This document shows positions 56,731-64,000 of a stretch of DNA of 64,000 nucleotides, piece after piece. The DNA is taken from NCBI RefSeq assembly GCF_016743815.1, contig NZ_CP061035.1:684501-748500 (forward strand). Reading direction: 5' to 3'. The notes below the pieces were generated by a model. That model saw nothing but the letters and a program-made list of their open reading frames with translations, made no database searches and had not been told where the DNA came from. A program made the position numbers and the translations under genes. The DNA comes from Sphingomonas aliaeris (GTDB lineage: Bacteria; Pseudomonadota; Alphaproteobacteria; Sphingomonadales; Sphingomonadaceae). How positions within the stretch are numbered: the stretch's first letter is position 1; each line of letters opens with the position of its first letter.

Positions 56731-58638
56731 ATGATCGAATCGCTGCTCATCGCCAATCGTGGCGAGATCGCCTGTCGCATCATCCGCACCGCGCGGGCGA
56801 TGGGGGTGCGGACGGTGGCGGTCTATTCCGACGCCGACGCCAAGGCGCTGCACGTGCGGCAGGCGGACGAGGCGGTGCATATCGGCCCGTCGCCGGCGCG
56901 CGAAAGCTATCTGGTGGGCGAGAAGATCATTGCCGCCGCGCTGGCGACGGGGGCGGAAGCGATCCATCCCGGTTATGGCTTCCTGTCGGAGAATGCCGAT
57001 TTCGCGCAGAGCGTGATCGATGCCGGTCTGATCTGGGTCGGGCCGAATCCGGACAGCATCCGCGCGATGGGGCTGAAGGATGCGGCGAAGGAGCGGATGA
57101 TCGCGGCGGGGGTGCCGGTGACGCCGGGCTATCTGGGCGCCGATCAATCGCCCGACCGGCTCGCGGCGGAGGCGACGGTGGTCGGCTATCCGGTGTTGAT
57201 CAAGGCGGTCGCGGGCGGCGGCGGGAAGGGCATGCGGCGCGTGGACGACGCGGCCGATTTCGCCGACGCGTTGCAATCATGCCAGCGCGAGGCGGTGTCC
57301 AGTTTCGGCAATACCGACGTGCTGATCGAGAAGTACATCCTCTCGCCGCGCCATATCGAGGTGCAGGTGTTCGGGGACAAACACGGCAACGTCGTCCATT
57401 TGTTCGAACGCGACTGCTCGCTCCAGCGCCGCCACCAGAAAGTGATCGAGGAAGCCCCCGCGCCGGGCATGGACGACGCAACGCGGGCCAGCATCTGCGA
57501 CGCGGCGGTCAAGGCGGCGAAGGCGGTCGACTATGTCGGCGCGGGCACGATCGAGTTCATCGCGGATGCGAGCGAAGGCCTGCGCGCCGACCGCATCTGG
57601 TTCATGGAAATGAACACGCGGTTGCAGGTCGAACATCCCGTGACGGAGGAGATTACGGGGCAGGATCTGGTCGAGTGGCAATTGCGCGTCGCGAGCGGCG
57701 AGCCGTTGCCGAAGCGGCAGGACGAGCTGTCAATCGACGGCTGGGCGATGGAAGCGCGGCTGTATGCAGAAAACCCGGCGACCGGTTTTCTGCCCTCCAC
57801 CGGTCCACTGGACCATCTCGCGCTACCGGATCACCAGCGTATTGAAACCGGAGTTGCCGAGCGAGATGTTATCTCGCCGTTTTACGATCCCATGATCGCC
57901 AAGATTGTCAGCCATGGCGATACCCGAATTGCTGCGATCGAAGACCTGTCGATCGCGTGCAAGCAGGTTGAGTGCGAGCCGGTAAAAACCAATGCTTGGT
58001 TCCTGGCCCGCCTGCTGGATCGATCGGAATTTAAAGCGGGAATAGTCACGACCGGGTTCATCGGCGAACATATTGACGATCTCTGTTCCCAGCCGCGCCC
58101 TTCCAACGCGCTGCTGCAATATGCAGCAGACGATATCGCCTTCGTTGATGATAATATGTCGGCCCCGTGGGGAAGCCCGATCTTCGAATTGACCAAAGCC
58201 CGGTTTGGCTTCCGTTTGAACGCTTCCCCCAGACGCGACGTATCGCTGTTGGTGGATTTCGTGCCCGAGAGCGTCGAGGTTGGTGATCACGCGATATGGA
58301 ATGATAGAGCGAGAACATCGATACGCGATGGTGCCGCGACGACCTATTTCGAGGATGGCGCTGCCTTCGTCATCGCGTTCCGCCGCGCTTCAGGCGCCGC
58401 CGCCGGGATCGCCGCCGACGGTTCGATCCTGTCGCCGATGCCGGGACGGATCATCGCCGTAGAGGTGGCCGAGGGGGATGCCGTCGCCAAGGGGCAGAAG
58501 CTGGTCACGCTGGAGGCGATGAAGATGGAGCATAGCCTGGTCGCACCGTTCGACGGGACGGTCGAGGCGCTGAATGCCGTTGTCGGGGGGCAAGTTAGCG
58601 AGGGTGCCACGCTGGTGAAGATCGGGAAGTTGGAATGA
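56731..58638 (+). CDS. mccA: methylcrotonyl-CoA carboxylase alpha subunit (biotin carboxylase plus BCCP)
   Basis: A 635-residue biotin-dependent subunit. Biotin carboxylase domain: SLLIANRGEIACRIIRTAR, KAVAGGGGKGMRRV (ATP loop) and FMEMNTRLQVEHPVTE. BCCP domain at the C-terminus has the biotinylation site LEAMKMEHS. The segment 57830-58340, between the two domains, is clearly less GC-rich than the rest of the gene, suggesting recombination. A family-A repeat follows directly. Confidence 0.9.
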   Translation: MIESLLIANRGEIACRIIRTARAMGVRTVAVYSDADAKALHVRQADEAVHIGPSPARESYLVGEKIIAAALATGAEAIHPGYGFLSENADFAQSVIDAGLIWVGPNPDSIRAMGLKDAAKERMIAAGVPVTPGYLGADQSPDRLAAEATVVGYPVLIKAVAGGGGKGMRRVDDAADFADALQSCQREAVSSFGNTDVLIEKYILSPRHIEVQVFGDKHGNVVHLFERDCSLQRRHQKVIEEAPAPGMDDATRASICDAAVKAAKAVDYVGAGTIEFIADASEGLRADRIWFMEMNTRLQVEHPVTEEITGQDLVEWQLRVASGEPLPKRQDELSIDGWAMEARLYAENPATGFLPSTGPLDHLALPDHQRIETGVAERDVISPFYDPMIAKIVSHGDTRIAAIEDLSIACKQVECEPVKTNAWFLARLLDRSEFKAGIVTTGFIGEHIDDLCSQPRPSNALLQYAADDIAFVDDNMSAPWGSPIFELTKARFGFRLNASPRRDVSLLVDFVPESVEVGDHAIWNDRARTSIRDGAATTYFEDGAAFVIAFRRASGAAAGIAADGSILSPMPGRIIAVEVAEGDAVAKGQKLVTLEAMKMEHSLVAPFDGTVEALNAVVGGQVSEGATLVKIGKLE

Positions 58639-58644
58639 TCCGGA

Positions 58645-58715
58645 CCGTTCGCTTCGAGCGCAGTCGAGAAGCCTGCGCGCATCATCGGTTTCTCGACTTC
58701 GCTCGAAACGAACGG
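58645..58715. repeat. family-A palindromic repeat, copy 5, between mccA and MaoC
   Basis: CCGTTCGCTTCGAGCGCAGT to its complement ending CGAACGG. The last two G form part of GGAAG, the ribosome site of the next gene. Confidence 0.9.
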
Positions 58716-58723
58716 AAGTAAAT

Positions 58724-59179
58724 ATGGCTGGGCGCTATTACGACGAATGGCAGATCGGCGACCGCATGTCGCACGACATCCGCCGGACCGTGACGGAGAC
58801 AGACAACCTCCTATTCTCCACGATGACGCACAATCCGCAGCCGCTGCATCTCGACGTGGAGGCGGCGAAAGCGAGCGAGTTCGGGCAGATCCTCGTCAAC
58901 GGCACCTTCACCTTCGCGCTGATGGTCGGGCTGTCGGTCGGCGACACGACATTGGGTACGCTCGTCGCCAATCTGGGCTATGACAAGCTGGTCCATCCCA
59001 GCCCCGTGTTCATCGGCGACACGATGCGCGCGGAAACCGAGGTGGTCGCGTTGAAGGACAGCAAGTCGCGGCCCAACGCAGGCATCGTCACGTTCGAACA
59101 CCGGCTGATCAACCAGCGCGACCAGATCGTGTGCCAATGCCTACGCAGCGCGTTGCTGCTTCGGCGGCCTATTCCATAA
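58724..59179 (+). CDS. MaoC-family (R)-specific dehydratase
   Basis: A 151-residue hot-dog-fold enoyl-CoA hydratase-type protein. Marks: DNLLFSTMTHNPQPLHLD (catalytic Asp/His region, residues about 27-44) and ILVNGTFTFALMVGLSV. Last gene of the leucine operon, where it may act on 3-methylglutaconyl-CoA or another enoyl-CoA (inference). Its ribosome site GGAAG comes from the end of the repeat. Its 3' end overlaps the convergent GH130 gene by 11 bases. Confidence 0.8.
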   Translation: MAGRYYDEWQIGDRMSHDIRRTVTETDNLLFSTMTHNPQPLHLDVEAAKASEFGQILVNGTFTFALMVGLSVGDTTLGTLVANLGYDKLVHPSPVFIGDTMRAETEVVALKDSKSRPNAGIVTFEHRLINQRDQIVCQCLRSALLLRRPIP

Positions 59180-60483
59180 CCGCCAGTACGCGTTCCACCG
59201 TCGTCGTTGCGAACGCGGCGAAATTGTCCGCGACGCCGTAGGGGGATCAACAAATCGCGGCCATGCGCGATCGCGCCGCAGCTGTAGACGACGTTCGGGA
59301 CATAGCCGTCGCGGTCGTTCGGGCTGGGCATCAGGATCGGTTCGGGCGTGCGCGCGAGCAGTTTGGACGGGTCGTCCTTGTCGAGCAGGCAGGCGCCCAT
59401 GCAGTAATTGCGCACCGTGCCGACACCGTGCGTCAGGACCAGCCAGCCTTCGTCCACCTCGATCGGCGATCCGCAATTACCCATCTGGATGAATTCCCAC
59501 GGATATTTCGGCGAGACCAGCCGGTGCCCGCCATTCCAGACGAGGATGTCGTCGGACCGGTGCAGCCAGATGCTCTCGCTGTCCTGACGGCCGAGCATGA
59601 CATATTGCCCGTTGATGCGGCGCGGGAACAGCGCCATGCCCTTGGCCCCGGCCGCGTCGCCGGTCAGCGCGCGCATCTCGACATTCTTGAAGTCGATGCC
59701 GGTCAGCAGTTCGGGCCGCGCGGACGCGCCGCTGAACGCGGTATAGGTGCCGTGATAGCTGACGCTGCCGTCGTCGTCGGTAAAGCGCACGAGCCGGAGA
59801 TCCTCGATTCCCTGACGCTGACTGGGCAGAACGGGGAACAGCACCGTCTCCGAAATCTCCCGGCTGCCGCCGCAATGCAGTTGTACCGTCGTATGCGTGT
59901 TGTCGTCGGTATTGCCCTCCACGATCGGCGGAACCGCGGTCGGGCTGGGCGTATCGACGGTGATCGCGCCGCCGGGCACCCAGGTGCCTGTGCGGAAGGT
60001 GACGGAGGAGACGTGCCCCTCGCCGATGCCGCGCAGCGACATGATGAAGTTCAATCCGCCTTCGGGCGCGTCGCTCTGGTCGTCGGCGATCACTGCGCTG
60101 GGATTGAACAAGGCGGCGGCTTCGAACGAATATTCCTCGCTGAAATAGGCGCCGATCAGGCGTTTCTGCGGTTCGCTCGCGTCGATCGGCTTTGGAAGCT
60201 GTGCGGCGATCTCGGCATAGCGGCGACACAGCATCGCATCCACGTCGCGGTGTCGTTCGTCGAGCGAGTGCGTCAACAGGTCGAGTTCGCTCTCCATCTC
60301 CATTTCGTCCAGCGTCAGGATGCGATCCACGATCGCCTGGGTACGGGTATGTCCTTGTTCGCGAAAGCCTTCAGGATATTCGAGCGAGAATGGACGGACG
60401 ACGGTGCGGGAGGGATCGGGGCGGAGAATCAGATCGTGATGGTCGAGAACGGGCTGGCCATCGGGCATCGTCTGGAACTCCAT
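59169..60483 (-). pseudogene. GH130-family glycosidase/phosphorylase, frameshifted in a G run
   Basis: About 438 residues of the mannosyl phosphorylase family GH130, acting on beta-mannosides by phosphorolysis. Marks: LYFSEE-like YFSEEYSFEAAALFNPS, DDDGSVSYHGTYTAFSG, FPRRINGQYVMLGRQDSE and MGNCGSPIEVDEGWLVLTHG. The frame breaks at the five-G run 59241-59245; with four G it ends IPYGVADNFAAFATTTVERV and stops at 59169. Likely a sequencing error. A possible role is mannoside use, with the neighbouring galU making UDP-glucose. Confidence 0.75.
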
Positions 60484-60653
60484 TTATGTTAAGTCTGGCC
60501 GCTGAACGCGCGTCTCGCGGGAATGGTCCGGGATGCGCGACTTTCGCCGCCGATCCGGTCCCATGATGAATTTCCGGTGTTGGGACGCCTGCCGCCGTTG
60601 CGCTGCACCGGGGGACTGACTAGGCACTCAGGCGATTTCGGGGAGCAAGCATC

Positions 60654-61520
60654 ATGATCAAGCCACTTCGCAAAGCAGTGTTTCCGGTCGGCGGTCTCGG
60701 GACGCGATTCCTGCCCGCAACGAAGGCCATGCCCAAGGAAATGCTGCCCGTGGTCGATCGGCCGCTGATCCAGTGCGCAGTGGACGAGGCGCTGGAGGCG
60801 GGGATCGAACAGATGATCTTCGTCACCGGTCGCGGCAAATCCGCGATCGAGGATCATTTCGACATCGCCTACGAACTGGAAGCGACGATGTCGGGCCGCG
60901 GCAAGTCGCTCAGCGTTCTGGACGGCACGCGGCTGAAGCCGGGCGCGATCTCCTATGTCCGGCAGCAGGAGCCGATGGGGCTTGGCCATGCCGTATGGAG
61001 CGCGCGTCACATCGTCGGCGACGAACCCTTCGCGGTGCTGCTGGCGGACGATTTCATGGTCGGGAAACCCGGCTGTCTCAAGCAGATGGTCGAGGCGTAT
61101 AACAAGGTCGGCGGCAACATGATCTGCGCGCAGGAAGTGCCCGAGGACCAGACGCATATGTACGGCGTCATCACCCCCGGCGCGCGCGACGGATCGCTGA
61201 CCGAAGTGCGTGGGCTGGTCGAGAAGCCGGCCCCGGGGACGGCGCCGTCAAACCTGTCGGTGATCGGTCGCTACATCCTGCAGCCCGAAGTGATGCGCGT
61301 GCTGGAGACGCAGGAAAAGGGTGCCGGTGGTGAGATCCAGCTGACCGACGCGATGGCGAAGATGATCGGCGACCAGCCTTTCCACGGCGTAACGTTCGAC
61401 GGCCGACGCTATGATTGCGGCGACAAGGCCGGGTATATCCAGGCCAATCTGGCGATCGCTCTGGGCCGCGCGGACATTGGCGAATCGGTGCGCGCGTTTG
61501 CGGTCGATCTGCTGCGCTGA
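60654..61520 (+). CDS. galU: UTP-glucose-1-phosphate uridylyltransferase
   Basis: Makes UDP-glucose from UTP and glucose-1-phosphate. The 288 residues carry KAVFPVGGLGTRFLPATKAMPKEMLPVVDRP (nucleotide loop; ends cited), FVTGRGKSAIEDHFD, LLADDFMVG and GLVEKPAPG. UDP-glucose feeds CrtX, UDP-glucuronate and so the decarboxylase at 3 kb, and exopolysaccharide. Monocistronic. Confidence 0.95.
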   Translation: MIKPLRKAVFPVGGLGTRFLPATKAMPKEMLPVVDRPLIQCAVDEALEAGIEQMIFVTGRGKSAIEDHFDIAYELEATMSGRGKSLSVLDGTRLKPGAISYVRQQEPMGLGHAVWSARHIVGDEPFAVLLADDFMVGKPGCLKQMVEAYNKVGGNMICAQEVPEDQTHMYGVITPGARDGSLTEVRGLVEKPAPGTAPSNLSVIGRYILQPEVMRVLETQEKGAGGEIQLTDAMAKMIGDQPFHGVTFDGRRYDCGDKAGYIQANLAIALGRADIGESVRAFAVDLLR

Positions 61521-61632
61521 CCGTCGCGCCTGACATCAGGTCCGGGTCGAAGGCCGCGTCGTCGCTTTGATGGGATGACGTGGGCCGGACGCTTGTGCCA
61601 CACTGCCCCAAAGCAAAGAGCGGAGGGACAGG

Positions 61633-62796
61633 ATGCCAAATTTCGGCGGCTATCAGAACGAGTTGTACGGCGCCGCCCTGAGCGGCGTGCTGCCTAAGGT
61701 GCCGGTCGATTATGCGACTCTGGTCGCGCGGGCCGAGGCCGCGATGCCGCCTTACGTCCTGAATTACGTGCAGGGCGGTTGCGGCGACGAGACGACCCAG
61801 AACCGCAACCGGTCGGCATTCGACCAATGGGGCATGGTGCCGCGCATGATGGTCGATGCGAGTGAGCGCGACCTGTCGATCGACCTGTTCGGGATGACGT
61901 TGCCGACGCCATTGTTCATGTGCCCGATCGGCGTGACCGGGATCTGCACGCAGGACGGGCACGGCGACATTGCCGCCGCGCAAGCCGCCGCGGCGACCGG
62001 CATTCCGCTGTGCGCATCGACGCTGGCGAACGATCCGCTGGAGGATGTGTTGAAGGCGAGCGGCGAGACGCCCGGCCTGTTTCAGCTTTACACGCCGCGC
62101 GACCCGGACCTTGCGGCCAGTCTTGTCGGTCGCGCCGAGGCGGCGGGCTATAAGGCGATCGTCGTGACGTTGGACACATGGGTCACTGGATGGCGTCCGC
62201 GCGACCTGAATTCAGGCAACTTCCCGCAATTGCGCGGGCATGTGCTGGAAAACTACTTTGTCGATCCGGTCTTCCTCAAGCTGCTCGGCAAGCCGGTCGC
62301 GGGGAATTTGCCCGAGGCGATCGGCTTGTGGAGCCGGTTGTTCGGCAAGGTGCTGACCTGGGACGACATGGCGTGGCTGAAATCGCTGACCAAGCTGCCG
62401 ATCGTGCTGAAGGGGATCTGCCACGGCGACGATGCGCGGCGCGCTGTGGATGCGGGGGCGGACGGCATCTATTGTTCAAATCATGGCGGGCGTCAGGCGA
62501 ATGGCGGGATCGCCGCGATCGACCTGCTGCCCGACGTCGTGGCGGGATCGGGCGATCTGCCCGTCCTGTTCGATCTGGGAATCCGGTCGGGATCGGACGT
62601 GGTCAAGGCTCTGGCGCTTGGCGCGACGGCGGTCGGCGTTGGGCGTCCGTATAGCTACGGACTCGCGCTGGATGGCGCGGCGGGCGCAGCGCATGTGCTG
62701 AAATGCATATTGGCGGAGGCGGACCTGATGATGGCGGTCAACGGATATCCGTCCATCGCGGCGGTGCGGGCGGAGGGCGCGCGGCGGCTTGGATAG
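61633..62796 (+). CDS. FMN-dependent alpha-hydroxy acid oxidase (lactate 2-monooxygenase-like)
   Basis: A 387-residue TIM-barrel flavoprotein. FMN motif SNHGGRQANGGIAAID holds the catalytic His and Arg; AAAATGIPLCASTLANDP and LFQLYTPRDPDLAASLVGRA are also typical. WVTGWRPRDLNSGNFPQLRG is the insertion seen in lactate 2-monooxygenase, so this subtype is favoured over L-lactate dehydrogenase. Preceded by GGAGG. Substrate not certain. Confidence 0.8.
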   Translation: MPNFGGYQNELYGAALSGVLPKVPVDYATLVARAEAAMPPYVLNYVQGGCGDETTQNRNRSAFDQWGMVPRMMVDASERDLSIDLFGMTLPTPLFMCPIGVTGICTQDGHGDIAAAQAAAATGIPLCASTLANDPLEDVLKASGETPGLFQLYTPRDPDLAASLVGRAEAAGYKAIVVTLDTWVTGWRPRDLNSGNFPQLRGHVLENYFVDPVFLKLLGKPVAGNLPEAIGLWSRLFGKVLTWDDMAWLKSLTKLPIVLKGICHGDDARRAVDAGADGIYCSNHGGRQANGGIAAIDLLPDVVAGSGDLPVLFDLGIRSGSDVVKALALGATAVGVGRPYSYGLALDGAAGAAHVLKCILAEADLMMAVNGYPSIAAVRAEGARRLG

Positions 62797-62894
62797 GGCC
62801 CGACGCGGGGCGGGCCGTGCCGTTTGTACTGCGATAATCGCGCAAACATGCATCGGCACTTGAACATTCCCGCGCTTCGGGGATTGGTTCGCGC

Positions 62895-64000
62895 ATGAAG
62901 TTGTTCGCCCGCGCGCCCCGCCGGTCCTCGGGCCATGCGGAGGCACCTCCGCCGGGCCTCAGGCGTATGCGTATCGTCGCGACCGGATTGCTGGTCGCGA
63001 TGGCGATCCTGTTCCTGATCAGCCGCGCGCTGGACACCGGGCATCCGGTGTTCGGCTTCGTCCGCGCCTTTGCCGAGGCGGCGATGGTCGGCGGGCTGGC
63101 GGACTGGTTCGCGGTGACCGCCCTGTTCCGGCATCCCCTTGGCCTGCCGATCCCGCACACGGCGATCGTACCGCGCAACAAGGATCGTATCGGCGATACG
63201 CTGGCGGTGTTCCTGCGCGACAATTTCCTGACGCCGGCGGTGATTTCCCGCCGGATGCGCCGGATGGACATGGCGGGGATCGCGGGCGAATGGCTCGCCA
63301 ATCCGGGCGTTGCGAGCCGGCGGCTGACGCGCGGTGCGTCGCGGATCGCGGTCGAGATATTGCAGGCGCTGGATCAGGAGCGACTGGGCGGCATGGTGCG
63401 CGGCGCGATGGTCAAGCAGGTGCGCGACCTCGATCTTGCGCCGTTGCTGGGGCAGGCGCTGGGCGCGGCGATCGCCGAGAAACGCCATCTGCCGATCCTC
63501 GACGGGATCGTGCTGTGGGCGGGCAAGATACTGGAAGCGAACGAGCATCTCGTCCGCGCGATGGTGCATGATCGCGCCGGATCAATCCTGCGCTGGACCG
63601 GGCTGGACGAGACGCTGTCGAACAAGATCATAGACGGGCTGAAGGGCCTGGTGCGCGAGATGGCTGAAAATCCCGAGCATCCGTTGCGCGACAAGGCGGA
63701 GGAAGGGCTGGCGCAGCTGGCGCACGATCTGCAGCATTCGCCGGAGATGCGCGACCGCGTCGACGCGCTGAAGCTCGGCATGCTCGACAATCCGGCGATG
63801 CAGAACTGGATCAACGGGCTGTGGGAACAGGCGCGCGCAGCCATGCTGCGTATCGCGCGCGACCCGGAGAAGTTGCTGGGCGGCAAGTTCGGCGAGGCGT
63901 TGCGTCAGTTGGGCGAGACGCTGCAACGCGATCCGCGGCTGCGCGCGACGCTCAACCGGTTCGTGCGGCGTGCGGTGGTGGGCACGGCGGCGGATTATGG
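62895..64000 (+). CDS. DUF445 membrane protein, cut by window edge
   Basis: ATG 62895 opens a frame that runs off the window. After a basic N-terminus and one membrane helix (about residues 28-46) comes AAMVGGLADWFAVTALFRHP and LPIPHTAIVPRNKDRIGD, the DUF445 (YjiN) signature. The long helical middle is typical. Inner-membrane protein of unknown function. At least 368 residues are visible. Confidence 0.85.
   Translation, partial: MKLFARAPRRSSGHAEAPPPGLRRMRIVATGLLVAMAILFLISRALDTGHPVFGFVRAFAEAAMVGGLADWFAVTALFRHPLGLPIPHTAIVPRNKDRIGDTLAVFLRDNFLTPAVISRRMRRMDMAGIAGEWLANPGVASRRLTRGASRIAVEILQALDQERLGGMVRGAMVKQVRDLDLAPLLGQALGAAIAEKRHLPILDGIVLWAGKILEANEHLVRAMVHDRAGSILRWTGLDETLSNKIIDGLKGLVREMAENPEHPLRDKAEEGLAQLAHDLQHSPEMRDRVDALKLGMLDNPAMQNWINGLWEQARAAMLRIARDPEKLLGGKFGEALRQLGETLQRDPRLRATLNRFVRRAVVGTAADY

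Overview
The window is GC-rich DNA from an alphaproteobacterium of the Sphingomonas type. The evidence is the carotenoid set crtZ-crtW-crtX, a large TonB-dependent receptor, the block hisG-hisD-nusB...thiL-hppA...infA-maf-RNase E/G-yacG-tRNA-Phe, a TTG-started infA, and several families of short palindromic intergenic repeats. No rRNA, CRISPR array, prophage or replication origin was seen.

Layout. 1-2.9 kb: MarR-controlled aromatic-acid efflux operon of AaeXAB type (FUSC, DUF1656, HlyD cut by the window edge). 3-8.5 kb: UDP-glucuronate decarboxylase, pirin with divergent LysR, L,D-transpeptidase and small envelope proteins. 8.6-16.8 kb: TonB receptor, acyl-CoA ligase with an internal 18-bp minisatellite, MFS transporter plus carboxylesterase with divergent TetR. 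16.9-20.3 kb: PAP2 protein, crtZ, crtW, crtX (ketocarotenoid and its glucoside). 20.5-29.5 kb: AraC regulator, surface glycosidase-like lipoprotein, stress proteins, PAS-LuxR regulator, ATP-grasp/YihY pair, EAL protein. 29.7-31.9 kb: tRNA-Phe, yacG, RNase E/G, maf, infA. 32.2-35.4 kb: a single-chain restriction-methylation enzyme. 35.6-44.4 kb: hppA, thiL, PRISE-type reductase, an IS110 element, DUF4169, nusB, hisD, hisG. 44.5-51.4 kb: DUF2332, NHEJ pair ligD/ku, FAD dehydrogenase, rluE. 51.7-64 kb: GGDEF protein, LysR, leucine-degradation operon (ivd, mccB, mccA, MaoC), GH130 protein, galU, FMN hydroxyacid oxidase, DUF445 (cut by the window edge).

Most striking. The IS110 element (40196-41358) sits inside a palindromic repeat. 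Its 5' non-coding part can be read as a complete bridge RNA: one loop matches both halves of the interrupted target, a second loop matches both ends of the element, and all four matches meet at a CT core. This is a nearly self-proving example of RNA-guided insertion into a genomic repeat family.

Data quality. Seven otherwise intact genes carry a single-base frameshift. Six of these are in runs of G (read on the + strand) and are best explained as homopolymer sequencing errors; the seventh, in the restriction enzyme, is not in a homopolymer. They are typed as pseudogenes here for accuracy of reading frame, but the homopolymer cases are probably functional genes.
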